NCBI RefSeq assembly: GCF_014650555.1
Contig: NZ_BMVE01000009.1
Location: 202,155-266,154 of the forward strand
Origin: Streptomyces goshikiensis
GTDB taxonomy: Bacteria > Actinomycetota > Actinomycetes > Streptomycetales > Streptomycetaceae
Direction of reading: 5' to 3'
Length of the DNA stretch: 64,000 nucleotides
The notes beneath the pieces are model-generated. The model had not been told where the DNA came from. It saw only the letters and a program-made list of their open reading frames with translations, and ran no database searches. Positions 1 through 8,457 of this stretch are shown one piece after another (position 1 is the first letter of the stretch; every line of letters begins with the position of its first letter). A program made the position numbers and the translations under genes.

Positions 1-83
1 ATGGGGGGAGGAGGTTCTCGCGTCGCAGCCCTATCGGGCCTGGTCAGGCGCGGAAGTGCAGCCGGTGACTGGCCGGACTTATA

Positions 84-259
84 GGTAGGGGGTAGGGGGG
101 TGAAGAGAACGGTTGAGGGAGTGCAGCGGCTTGGAAGGGGGCGTGGGGACGGGGGAGAAGACAGGTAGGGGACGGGGGAGAAGGGGATGGGGGAGGGGAG
201 CCGGAGTGAGGGAGGGCGGGGGTTGGGGCTGAGAGGGAATGGTGAGGGGGGTGGGTGAA
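84..259 (+). repeat. G-rich polypurine tract
   Basis: About 175 nt in which the plus strand is almost entirely purine, with many runs of three to six G. No convincing gene overlaps it; long open frames here are shadows of high GC. Such a tract can form G-quadruplex or triplex structures, but a role is not shown. From 260 to about 680 I see no gene, RNA or repeat that I can support. Confidence 0.6.
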
Positions 260-775
260 ATGAATGGGTCCGACGCGTACTTCCCCTGAGTTCGGGTGGC
301 AAGAGTGCCGGCCGCGGGGCGGGAGTGGCACTCCGGCGGCGGGATCCGTTGCGCAGCGCTGGCGGAGGGGCAGGTGCGGGCGGAACCTTGTGGCCCTTCG
401 GCGCATCCGTGGTGTGTACGCGGACCGGAGGCGGTGGACACCGATCCCGCGCTCTACCAGCCATGGTGGGGGCTTGGGCGGCGGGCGGCCGGTGAGCGTG
501 ATCGAGGGGAAGGCTGCGCACCGGTCCCTCAGAGCCGCACGGTAACCGCCGGCGATGCGTGACCGGACCAAGCCGCAGTGGGATGTGGGACAGGACGCTC
601 GGGCTGTCTTGCAGGCGGGAAGGGATATGACACACGGTGGCTTGGCCGGCCACGGACTCGCTCTCGCCGCGCCTCTGACGGTCCCCAATGCGGCCAGACT
701 CGCACAGCCCGAGTGGTGACTCGCCGGTGACTCTGCAAACCTCCCCGCCCCAAGCCAGAGCGCCCCTCCACCCAG

Positions 776-904
776 GAACTCACCGGCCGCCGGTGAGTTC
801 ACCGGCACTGCTGTGGCCGTCGGTGTCTTGCCTGGTGACCTCACCAGCGCCGGTGCGAACTCACCGGTGACCCGCCGGGTGCCTCGTATGAACTCACCGG
901 TGAG
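776..904. repeat. cluster of ACCGGT-centred palindromes
   Basis: A 25-nt perfect palindrome lies at 776-800 (arms GAACTCACCGGC and its complement around one C). TCACCGGTGA is at 861-870 and CTCACCGGTGAG at 893-904; related half-sites occur around 712-735 and 800-810. All share the core ACTCACCGG. The same core recurs at about 58470-58490 near the other end of the window. Binding sites for a plasmid or integrative-element protein are possible but unproven; the motif could also be a relic of a repetitive coding sequence. Confidence 0.5.
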
Positions 905-1140
905 CCCCGAGGGGGTTTGTGCTCGGCCCTGGCGTTGGGGAGGTGTCTCAGGCTTTCAGCGGCTTGACCAGGGTGCGGTAGACCGGTGCGCCGTTCCAGG
1001 GACGGGTGTGCCCTGCGGACGTGTAGCGGAGGCGTTCATATCAGGCGGAGGCCGGGGCTTCGGGGCGGACGGTGAGCGTGGTCCGCTTGGCGGTGATTCC
1101 GGTGAGGAGGTCGGTTCGCAGCTTGCTTCCGGCACCGTGC

Positions 1141-1556
1141 CGGCGCTGGCCGGCGAGGGCGGCGATCTCCTGGACGCCGTCCTCGCCCGCCGGGCAGAGC
1201 GGGCGCGAGCACAGCAGGAGGAGTACCAGGAGCAGCCGCGCCGCGCGGCCGAGCAGAAGAGGGCCGAGCGCGAGGCCGCCCGCCCTGCCTGCGCCAGTTG
1301 TGGGCCGAAGTTCGACGACGATGGAGGGGACAGCCCGACGCTGTGCGAGCCGTGCGAGGCCAAGGCGGTCGCGGCGGCGGCCTGGGCCGAGCGCGACCGC
1401 TTGGAGGCGGAGGTCGCCGCGACCGCCGAGAAGGCCGGCGGCTGGCTCTCCCGCTTCCGGGAACGCCGACTGCGGGCCGGCGAACTGATGTGTCCCCCCT
1501 TGTGGGGCCGTGCTCGCGCCGCAGGGGCACGGTCGGCCACGGGAGGTCCGTGGTGA
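1141..1556 (+). pseudogene. relic of a small Cys-pair (CxxC...CxxC) coiled-coil protein
   Basis: The plus frame reads a charged Ala/Glu/Arg-rich helix, then a CASCG motif, a short loop, LCEPCE, a second charged helix and a GWLSRFRERR end; the frame stops at 1556. Two CxxC pairs flanked by coiled coil suggest a small zinc-binding protein of a type common in Streptomyces. No start with a ribosome binding site is visible and the upstream frame looks non-coding, so I treat it as a 5'-truncated gene. A second, more decayed copy lies at 5319-5519 on the same strand. Function unknown. Confidence 0.45.
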
Positions 1557-1601
1557 TCTCGGATCCCGACTGTCGTACATCCTCGGCGTTCACACTGCAC
1601 G

Positions 1602-2051
1602 GTGGTCAGGTCACGCATGTCTGCTGCCGGAGGTGGTCTGGCCGCGGCGGATGGATGCGCCGAGGTGATCGGGGGCCGGCTGGAGATTGCGGCCCTCGGG
1701 ATGGGCCACCGCCAGATCGCCGCCCGTCTGGGCCTGGCCGAGGGAACGGTCCGCGGCTGGCCCCGCCGTTTCCTCCGCAGGTCCGAGGCCGTGCGCCGGT
1801 ACCTCACTGTGGCCCTGGTCGCGGTCGCGGTCGCGGTCGCGGACGATCCGGTGATGCCCGAGGCGGCAGCCTCGCCGTTGGCGGATGCGGTCACGGTGAT
1901 CGTGGCCGCCCACCGGGCGGCCGCGGTGACGTGGTTGGCCGTGAACACCGTGTCGCAGTGGGCCTTCGCCGGGCGGGCGATTGGCGGCCGTGTCCTGCGG
2001 GCGGAGGAACCGCGGCCGATGCCCGCCTGGGAGAGCGCGGAGCAGTGGTAG
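1602..2051 (+). pseudogene. frameshifted DUF6431-like HTH protein relic
   Basis: One plus frame gives a helix-turn-helix stretch (HRQIAARLGLAEGTVRGW) followed by an Ala/Val-rich region. Just upstream, at about 1614-1665, a different frame gives LLPEVVWPRRMDAP, matching the segment that in DUF6431-type transposon-associated proteins directly precedes the HTH. Two frames are therefore needed to read one protein, so it is frameshifted. A short tandem repeat around 1818-1842 encodes a run of Ala-Val. The usual N-terminal zinc-ribbon part is not recognisable. Likely a dead mobile-element passenger. Confidence 0.45.
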
Positions 2052-2171
2052 TGCAGGGGTCTGGGCCGAGCTGTCCGTCGTGGCTTCGACCCAGACCGAT
2101 TGGTCATGGCCGGGCGGTGAGGAGGGCAGGGCCGCCTCCGCCATGACCGTCTTCCCGGCGGGTTTCGTGGC

Positions 2172-3023
2172 TTACTGGCTGTCGACGGCTTCGGTCACAC
2201 GCCGCCAGCTGTCCAGGTCTTCGATCCGTGCCTCCAAAGCGGGGCGCATGCCCGTCGCGCTGGAGGTGCCAAGGGCCAAGCGCAGCGGGGGGTTGGGGTT
2301 GTCGACTGCGGTCCGGATGCCTGCGGCGATCCGTGCCGCGCAGGAGAACGCGGACGCCGGCAGCTCTCCGATGCCCTTGTGGACCTCGCGGACGGTCTGG
2401 TCGTAGTCGCCCAGGCCGGATGCGACATCGAGGTTGGCAAGGAAGGGGGTCGCGGTCAGCCCGGGCTGGATGATCGTGACCTTGATGCCGAGCGGTGCGA
2501 CCTCGGCCGCGAGCGCGTCCGATAGCCCCTCGACCGCGTACTTGGTGGCGGCCAGCAGGCCCACGCCGGGATGGGCGGACTGACCGTAGACCGACGAGCC
2601 CTGGAGGATGTGCCCGGATCGCTGGGCGCGGAGCACCGGCAGCGTTGCGCGGAGCACGTTGAGCACTCCGAAGACATTGGTGTCGAACACGGCGCGGGCC
2701 TGTGTGTCGGAGGCCTCCTCAACGGCTCCGAACAGTCCATATCCCGCATTGTTGGCCACCACGTCGATACGGCCGAAGCGTGCGAGCGTGCCTTCCACCG
2801 CGTCCCGGACGGCTTGCTCGTCACGTACGTCCGCCTGGATGAGAAGCAGGCGCTCACCGTGCGCTTCAGCCAGTTCGTCCAGGGAGGAGGTGTCACGGGC
2901 GAGAGCCGAGACGGCGTCGCCGTTCTCCAGTGCCTGGAGCGTCAGTTCGCGGCCGATGCCGGACGTCGCGCCAGTGATCAGCCACGTGCGGAGGAGGGTC
3001 TGAGAGGTGGATGCTCGATTCAT
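2172..3023 (-). CDS. SDR-family NAD(P)-dependent oxidoreductase lacking the usual catalytic Tyr
   Basis: 283-aa classical short-chain dehydrogenase. The Rossmann nucleotide-binding motif TGATSGIG is at residues 17-24, ADVRD at about 64-68 and NNAG at 91-94. The catalytic region reads GSSVYGQ then GLLAATKYAVEG: Lys161 is present, but the position four residues before it, normally Tyr in the YxxxK motif, is Leu157 (codon CTG). Catalysis may be lost, or a nearby Tyr (146 or 162) may substitute. The ATG at 3023 was chosen over longer upstream extensions because the SDR fold begins here. It is divergent from a CGNR regulator across 88 nt holding an inverted repeat, suggesting control by that neighbour. 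Substrate unknown. Confidence 0.9.
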   Translation of the reverse strand: MNRASTSQTLLRTWLITGATSGIGRELTLQALENGDAVSALARDTSSLDELAEAHGERLLLIQADVRDEQAVRDAVEGTLARFGRIDVVANNAGYGLFGAVEEASDTQARAVFDTNVFGVLNVLRATLPVLRAQRSGHILQGSSVYGQSAHPGVGLLAATKYAVEGLSDALAAEVAPLGIKVTIIQPGLTATPFLANLDVASGLGDYDQTVREVHKGIGELPASAFSCAARIAAGIRTAVDNPNPPLRLALGTSSATGMRPALEARIEDLDSWRRVTEAVDSQ

Positions 3024-3051
3024 GTTGCGACCGTAAGCCGTTAGCTCGCAA

Positions 3052-3073
3052 CGAGTCAACCTAGATCGACTCG
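3052..3073. promoter_or_regulatory. inverted repeat in the SDR/CGNR divergent promoter
   Basis: CGAGTC at 3052-3057 and GACTCG at 3068-3073 form a perfect 6-bp inverted repeat with a 10-nt spacer, in the only space between the divergent SDR and CGNR genes. It is a candidate operator, perhaps for the CGNR protein itself. Arms of 6 bp can arise by chance. Confidence 0.35.
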
Positions 3074-3111
3074 AATGTTGCTCACTAGTCGGAGTAGTAC
3101 CGCTCACGCTG

Positions 3112-3738
3112 ATGTACCGTAAGGGGATGATCACTGCGGCAGCCGGATCCCCCAAACCCAGCCCACGCACCGTCACGCCGACGGTGGAGACCGTTCTCGC
3201 GTTCGTGAACACGCGCGCGGACGGATCGGGTAGCCGAGAGCTGTTCGGGGACGGCGACTCGTTCGCGGCGTGGCTGGCGGAGCGCGACGAGTTCGGTGGC
3301 GAAACCGTGGTGACCGACGCTGACGCCGCGGTCGCCCGCGAGCTGCGTGACGCCCTGGTGACTGTGCTGCTCGCGCACTCGGGCGACGAGGAAAGCCTGG
3401 GTGAACCGCTGCTGCGGGCCGAGCGGCACCTGCGACGCGTGGGTGCGCTGTACCCGCTGGCGACGGTGGTCACGGCCAGCGGTGTAGAACTGGCCTCCCC
3501 ACAGTCGGGGGTGCCACGCGTGTTCGGAACCGTACTGGCTGCGGTGACGACGTTTGCGCAGAGCAGCGACTGGGGGCGCATCAAGGCGTGCCGGAACCCC
3601 CCATGCCATTTCGGTTTCTTCGACCGCACCCGCAATGGGGGAGGGCTGTACTGCAGTACAGGCTGCGGCTCTCAGGTGTCCATGCGCAAACACCGCCAGC
3701 GGCAGCGCCGTGGCGGTGGTGCGCCCTCCGAGGCATGA
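3112..3738 (+). CDS. CGNR zinc-finger (ABATE-type) putative regulator
   Basis: 208-aa protein with an N-terminal ABATE-like domain (from about residue 25: FVNTRADG...) and a C-terminal zinc-finger region: IKACRNPPCHFGFFDRTRNG followed by a YCSTGCGSQ motif and a basic tail. In the family the last Cys motif is normally CGNR; here it is CGSQ, while the four Cys remain. These proteins are thought to bind nucleic acid and regulate neighbours, often oxidoreductases, which fits the divergent SDR. The start is ATG 3112 or ATG 3127; neither has a good ribosome binding site, so a leaderless transcript is possible. Confidence 0.8.
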   Translation: MYRKGMITAAAGSPKPSPRTVTPTVETVLAFVNTRADGSGSRELFGDGDSFAAWLAERDEFGGETVVTDADAAVARELRDALVTVLLAHSGDEESLGEPLLRAERHLRRVGALYPLATVVTASGVELASPQSGVPRVFGTVLAAVTTFAQSSDWGRIKACRNPPCHFGFFDRTRNGGGLYCSTGCGSQVSMRKHRQRQRRGGGAPSEA

Positions 3739-3884
3739 GACCGCCCTGCCAATGAGAAGAGCAATCGTCCCCACCGGGAAACGCACATGCCAGAACCCTG
3801 CCCTGGCCAGCATCCAGCGGGCACTTGCCGAACGCGAGAAGCGCCAGGCGTCCCCCGAAGCCGTCGACGGACAGGCCCTACAAA

Positions 3885-4040
3885 GGCGAGGCCAGGCGGA
3901 CTCCAGCGCCGCCCTGCGCTGCTGATACGGGCACAGGGCCGTGTCGGTCCCTGACAGCCGCAGCAGATCGAACGCGACGAAGTGAGCCGGCCACGCGCCC
4001 GCAGCCCGGGCCGCACTGGCCCCGCGCCGGGCGAGCCGCT
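3885..4040 (-). pseudogene. ATP-dependent DNA ligase fragment (middle part)
   Basis: About 50 codons on the minus strand read LARRGA..., then WPAHFVAFDLLRLSGTDT, then a PYQQRRAALES motif, which matches the nucleotidyltransferase domain of Streptomyces LigC/LigD-type ligases (the FDLL...PY..RR..LE block). Homology stops abruptly on both sides and there is no start codon, no motif-I lysine and no C-terminal OB fold. It is a relic between the CGNR gene and the methyltransferase. Two other ligase pieces occur at 43103-43218 and 59238-59351. The rest of 3739-4267 holds nothing else I can support. Confidence 0.6.
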
Positions 4041-4267
4041 CGGTGGGGCAGGACACCGTCCGGGCCCGGCAGGCAGCACTCTCTGCCCGAGGGCGTGCGG
4101 TCTTGGGCCTTGCGCTCCACCCGGAGTGCTGGACCATGGCTTCCTGCGTGGTCGATGGCGTGCTGCCGTCGACGGAGGCGAGGGAGGGTGTGGGAAGACC
4201 GTGATGGAGCCCTGCAAAACCGCGGCCTCGACACGCACAGCACTCGAAGAGCACAACGGAGGATCCT

Positions 4268-5122
4268 GTGAACAAGACCGATCTGATGGCGAAGGCGCCC
4301 TCGATCGCGGCCTCCATGGCAGCCAACGCCCTGAGCCCCGGCGTCCAGCTACCCCAGACCCGCTACCGGGCCGCACTCGTCTCCAGCTGGGACATCCCGG
4401 CCGGAGCGTCGGTACTGGAAGTCGGCTGCGGACAGGGCGACATGACGGCCGTCCTCGCCGAGGCCGTTGGCCCACAGGGCCGGGTGGTCGCCGTCGACAT
4501 TGCGGATCCGTCGTACGGGGCCCCGGTCACTCTGGGGCAGTCGGCGGACCACCTCAAAGCAACGCCGCTGGGCTCCCGCATCGACTTCCGCTTCGGCCTG
4601 GACGTCCTCGACGAGGCGGTCACCTTCCCCGACAACGGGTTCGACTACGTGGTCCTCGCCCACTGCTCCTGGTACTTCGCCTCTCTGGACCCGCTGCGGG
4701 AGACCCTCGCCCGGGTTCGCCGCTGGGCCAGGAACCTGTGCTTCGCCGAGTGGGACCTCGAACCCCGATCGGCCGACCAGCTGCCCCACCTTCTGGCCGT
4801 CCTGATCCAAGGCCAGATAGAGGTGAGCGGGTCTCGGGGCGAAGGCAACGTACGCACGCCGTTCTCGCGGGAAAGCCTGCTCCGGGTCCTCCCGGCGACA
4901 GGTTGGCACCCCGCCCCGGGACAGGCCGTGGACACAACCGCCCTACAGGACGGCGACTGGGAGGTGGATGCCTGCGCGACACTGCTCGACAGCGTCGACC
5001 GGATGGCCGAGCTCCCGAAGACGGTACGGGACCTGGTGCTGAGCCAGGCGGATGTGCTTCGGTCGCTGGCGAAGGAGCGCGGTAACACGCCCTTGCCGGC
5101 CTACTCGCTGACCGCCCGCTGA
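4268..5122 (+). CDS. class I SAM-dependent methyltransferase
   Basis: 284 aa. Residues about 48-60 carry the SAM-binding motif I (VLEVGCGQGD), an acidic motif II follows (VVAVDIADP), and motif IV-like FDYVVLAHCSWYF lies near residues 125-137. The GTG start at 4268 has a GGAGG ribosome binding site with about 6 nt spacing. The C-terminal third is helical and family-specific. The substrate cannot be told from the sequence; the Cys/Trp-rich 'HCSWYF' block hints at a small molecule rather than nucleic acid, but this is weak. It stands alone after a ligase relic and seems monocistronic. Confidence 0.85.
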   Translation: MNKTDLMAKAPSIAASMAANALSPGVQLPQTRYRAALVSSWDIPAGASVLEVGCGQGDMTAVLAEAVGPQGRVVAVDIADPSYGAPVTLGQSADHLKATPLGSRIDFRFGLDVLDEAVTFPDNGFDYVVLAHCSWYFASLDPLRETLARVRRWARNLCFAEWDLEPRSADQLPHLLAVLIQGQIEVSGSRGEGNVRTPFSRESLLRVLPATGWHPAPGQAVDTTALQDGDWEVDACATLLDSVDRMAELPKTVRDLVLSQADVLRSLAKERGNTPLPAYSLTAR

Positions 5123-5318
5123 GCGCAACGGAACAACGGAACGCCGGTCCGGAGCCGCGACCGCCAGTCTGGCACGGCCGCACTCCCGGCCACCGGGGGA
5201 GCATCCTGGAAGGATGCGCACGAAGGATGTACGGGTCGGCCAGACCTGACCGCTGCGACGTGCCCCGCTCGCTGCCGCTCGACCGATTCCGCCGGAGAGT
5301 CCAGCCGCCCGCCCCGCC

Positions 5319-5519
5319 CGCCAAGTCTGCGCCGGCTGCGGGACGAAGTCCGACAACGACCGATGGCCGAACGCCGCAGCCAGCCGGGAGCCGGGCCACC
5401 GGTGGCACCCGACGCTGCGCGAGACGTGCGAGGAGAGGGCGGTCGCGGCAGCGGACCAGGCCGAGCGCGACCGCTCAGAGGCGGCGGCCGCAGCGACCGC
5501 TGAGAACGCCCGCGGCTGA
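5319..5519 (+). pseudogene. second decayed copy of the Cys-pair coiled-coil protein
   Basis: The plus frame reads RQVCAGCGTKSDNDRW, then about 20 residues, then LRETCEERAVAAADQAERD and an Ala/Glu helix to a stop at 5519. It aligns end to end with the relic at 1141-1556, but the second CxxC has lost its first Cys (LCEPC has become LRETC) and the C-terminal GWLSRF block is missing. No start codon or ribosome binding site is present. The pair points to an old duplication or two independent acquisitions. Confidence 0.45.
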
Positions 5520-5585
5520 CGGTCGCGCTTCCGCCGCGGGGTAAGCCTGCGGCTGGCGGCGTTGGGCCCTGCGCCGCGTCTGAGG

Positions 5586-6176
5586 TCAGGGCGAGGGGGT
5601 GGGGCCCGGTACCGGGGTATCGGCGGACCAGAAGTCGGAGCGGACGTTCGGGGTGGGGATGTCGCCTTCGTAGGTGCGGCCGTTCGCCACCTTCGTGGGC
5701 GCGGCCACCTTCGACTCGTGCACGCAGGGGCTGGTGACTTCGAAGAAGGCCTGCCCAGCGTGACCGAACATGACCATGATGCCGAAGCCGTCCGGGGACG
5801 TGGCGACGATCTCCGGCATGTCCTTGTCCGGATTCACTGTCTTGATCCGGTAGCCGCTCGCCTTCCAGAAGTTCTCGACCACACCGAGGAAGTTGCCGCG
5901 GCGCTGCTCGGAGACGACCGTCATCACGGTCCAGTAGCGGGTTACGTCGCAGCTGCCGGTCGTCGTCGTGTCATGGACCCATTCGATCTCCGGCTTGATC
6001 GCCCCGACCGTCGCGTAGAGCATCGCGTCGGCGCGCTCCGCCGCTCCCTGCATGTCCATGCCCGCAACTGCCTCTTTCCCGTTCTTGGTGTCGCCCAACA
6101 GCCCGCACCCGGCGAGCAGCGCGCCGGCCACGGCCATCGCACAGGCCAGGCGAACGGTCCGTGTGGTGCGCTTCAT
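5586..6176 (-). CDS. secreted lipoprotein of WXG-like cassette 1
   Basis: 196 aa. An N-terminal signal peptide ends in the lipobox LLAGC, predicting lipidation at Cys24 and anchoring on the outer face of the membrane. The mature part has Cys in SCDVT and SPC, probably one disulfide, and a Pro-rich tail. I do not recognise the mature fold. Its ATG overlaps the stop of the upstream hydrolase gene by 4 nt (ATGA at 6173-6176), so the two are translationally coupled. In the second cassette (19733-22012) the same last position is held by a membrane-anchored secreted protein, suggesting an extracytoplasmic partner or inhibitor of the middle gene product. Confidence 0.8.
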   Translation of the reverse strand: MKRTTRTVRLACAMAVAGALLAGCGLLGDTKNGKEAVAGMDMQGAAERADAMLYATVGAIKPEIEWVHDTTTTGSCDVTRYWTVMTVVSEQRRGNFLGVVENFWKASGYRIKTVNPDKDMPEIVATSPDGFGIMVMFGHAGQAFFEVTSPCVHESKVAAPTKVANGRTYEGDIPTPNVRSDFWSADTPVPGPTPSP

Positions 6177-7981
6177 CGGTATTCCTCCCTGACGATCTTC
6201 TCAGGATGTCCGGCGACGATCCTGGCGATGTTGTTCGCCGAGGTTTGGTCCTTCTCCGGAGTGAAGTATTGGGAGTGGGCGTCGAACCCTCCGCCGTCGA
6301 ATATCATCCTGGGCCCGTCGTCGACCAGGAAACGCTGTGCCCCGAAGGCCTTGCTCGCGGGGTCCTTGCCGAAGTACACGTCGTCGTTGTCGATGTCGAA
6401 GAGGTCGCGTCCGACCCGGACGCCCACCGGGCCTCCCAGCACCCAGCCGAGCGCCGCCTCGCTCTTCGAGGGCAGGTGGGTGACCGGGTCGTTGTCGGCT
6501 GCGCCGACGAACACATGGTTCTTGCCCACGCCGAGCTCCGTCGCCTTCTGTGCGTCCACGCCGGGGCTGCCGAGCAGGATCACGTCGTCCACGCCAGGGA
6601 TCCCGCCGGACTGCTTGGCGGCCGTGCCCACGGTGAGCGAGCCGTAGGAATGCCCGATCGCCGTCACGTGCGGGTCCTTGTTCTCGTTCGTCGCCGAGAT
6701 GCCCGCCATGAACTGGTTGTACGCCGGGGCGCCCCGCTGCGCATCGCCCTTCGACATCACGTCCACGTTCTGCGGGGCGTCGTAGCCCAACCAGACGATC
6801 GAGGCACTGGACGGGTCCACGCGCCGGGCACCGATGGCGGTGTCCTGGGCCCGCTTCATCGTGCCCGTGACGAACTCGTCGTTGAGCTTGGTACTGAGAC
6901 CGGGGACGTAGGCCGAGACGTTCTTGGAGGTGTCGGGGTTGCCATAGGAGACGATCGCGCGTCCGTTGCCCTCGTCTCCGATGCCCAGGAGGAACATGGG
7001 CGGGCGACTCGGCTCGCCCAGCTTGTCCTGGATCATGCGGAGGGCATCGACCTTGGTCTTCGCGTCATCGCCGCCCTGGTGCGCCAAGCTGTCGATGAGG
7101 ACCGGCAGGTAGTTGCGGTTCGCCTCGTCGCGGGAGACCGCCGGTATGCCGTCCAGGCCGCCGATCAGGTCCGGTGCGATCTCCAGGTACTCCTGGCGCT
7201 GTTCATCGGTCAGGCCGTCCCACCACTGCTTTCGCTCGGCGGGGCTTTCGTCCTGCGGGATGCCTTTGCCGAGGTACGTGGCGGCGGCGGAACGGACGTC
7301 GGAGGTGTCCCGGAAGACGTCCTTCAGCGTGGCCTCGGTGACATCAAGGCCCTTCTCCGCCTTCAGACCGCCGAGGGTCTTGGCGTACCGGGCGTCTATC
7401 TCATGGGCGGACCGCATGGCCCGGGCTATGCGGTCGGCCACCTCCTGTGCCTTGGCCGCGTTCGGGTTCAGTGGCTTGAAGCCCGAGTAGCCAGGGTAGA
7501 GAGGCGACTGCCCCTGCGCGCCGAGGCCGGGCGGTTCCAGCGCGAGGCGGGAGCTGCCCTGGACCTTGCTGCCCGGGGCCTGTTTCTTCGCACCGGTCAG
7601 GTCCTCGACCTCGGTGGCCGGGTAGCTGACCGAACCGTCCTCGTGGACGCTGAAGTTCAGGGCGGCGGCATCCGCGAGGGCCTGCTTCAACTGGTTCTGG
7701 GGCTCCGCGAGATCGCCGGCGAGCCCGTTGAGGACGGTACGTATGAGCCCGCATTCGGTGTGCAGGTACTGGAAGTTGCGGCTCAGACGCTGAAGCTTGC
7801 CCAGGGCCGCCGCCGCTGATTCGCTCTTCTGGGTCTCGCGGAGCTTCGCGGACATTGCGCTGTCAACCCGGGCCCGGTCGGAGTCCGAGCGGTTCGAGAC
7901 CTCGTGCCACTTGTCTCCCGCTTCCGTGAACTCGGAGGTCTTGAGGTCGCGCAGCTGCTGCCAGGTGAGGGTGCTGGTCAT
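6173..7981 (-). CDS. WXG-like N-terminus plus alpha/beta hydrolase (DUF1023-type)
   Basis: 602 aa. Residues 1 to about 120 are helical with a WHEVSN element, resembling ESX/WXG100-type N-termini; about 185-290 are helical linker; about 310-602 form an alpha/beta hydrolase of DUF1023 type. The nucleophile elbow is GHSYGS with Ser455; Asp506 or Asp508 and His579 complete a plausible triad. No signal peptide is seen, so export would need a type VII-like route. It overlaps the upstream small gene by 4 nt (7978-7981) and the downstream lipoprotein gene by 4 nt, one transcript of three coupled genes. Likely an esterase/lipase-type effector or cell-envelope enzyme; the target is unknown. Confidence 0.8.
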   Translation of the reverse strand: MTSTLTWQQLRDLKTSEFTEAGDKWHEVSNRSDSDRARVDSAMSAKLRETQKSESAAAALGKLQRLSRNFQYLHTECGLIRTVLNGLAGDLAEPQNQLKQALADAAALNFSVHEDGSVSYPATEVEDLTGAKKQAPGSKVQGSSRLALEPPGLGAQGQSPLYPGYSGFKPLNPNAAKAQEVADRIARAMRSAHEIDARYAKTLGGLKAEKGLDVTEATLKDVFRDTSDVRSAAATYLGKGIPQDESPAERKQWWDGLTDEQRQEYLEIAPDLIGGLDGIPAVSRDEANRNYLPVLIDSLAHQGGDDAKTKVDALRMIQDKLGEPSRPPMFLLGIGDEGNGRAIVSYGNPDTSKNVSAYVPGLSTKLNDEFVTGTMKRAQDTAIGARRVDPSSASIVWLGYDAPQNVDVMSKGDAQRGAPAYNQFMAGISATNENKDPHVTAIGHSYGSLTVGTAAKQSGGIPGVDDVILLGSPGVDAQKATELGVGKNHVFVGAADNDPVTHLPSKSEAALGWVLGGPVGVRVGRDLFDIDNDDVYFGKDPASKAFGAQRFLVDDGPRMIFDGGGFDAHSQYFTPEKDQTSANNIARIVAGHPEKIVREEYR

Positions 7982-8409
7982 CGCTGCCCATCAGCCTTGG
8001 CGCCGCCGTTGACGCCCTTGAAGGACGTCTCGATGGCGGTGTCCGTCTCACCCATCTCCTTGGCGACCGTCAGCAAGGTCCCCTTGAGCTGCTTGCACTC
8101 GTCCCGCACCGCCTGAAGGCGTTCATCCCAGGACGTCAGCACGCTCTTGAGGGCGGCGACGGAGCTGAGACCCGCGGCTCCCGTCTCGATGCCCTCGTGG
8201 CCAGGGCCGAGCGAAGAGCGGCTGGTCTCCGTGCTGGTGTGTAGGTCGCCGGCGGTGCTGGAGGCGCTGGTCCAGGGGCCGTGGCTGTGTTCGAGGCCTC
8301 CGGCCCCGCCCCCGCCGCTCCCGGAGTCAGGGGCCGCTGAGGCGAGCCTCATCGCGGGCCCGCCGTCAGCCGGTCCGAACAGCTCCTGCCAGCGCTCCGA
8401 ATAGGACAC
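7978..8409 (-). CDS. WXG100-like small partner protein, cassette 1
   Basis: 143 aa. After a Ser/Gly-rich N-terminal third, residues about 75-130 form one or two amphipathic helices with a LTSWDERL element, like the small helical-hairpin partners of WXG100/ESX systems. It is the first gene of the three-gene cassette and overlaps the hydrolase gene by 4 nt. The second cassette begins with a similar 144-aa protein (21578-22012): both have AMRL near the start, a poly-Gly stretch and a central TWD/SWD helix. Probably a chaperone or co-secretion partner; I infer this from context. Confidence 0.7.
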   Translation of the reverse strand: MSYSERWQELFGPADGGPAMRLASAAPDSGSGGGGAGGLEHSHGPWTSASSTAGDLHTSTETSRSSLGPGHEGIETGAAGLSSVAALKSVLTSWDERLQAVRDECKQLKGTLLTVAKEMGETDTAIETSFKGVNGGAKADGQR

Positions 8410-8457
8410 GCTTTCCCCCGTCTACGTCTGACTTCCGCTTCCGCGCCCAGAGAGACT

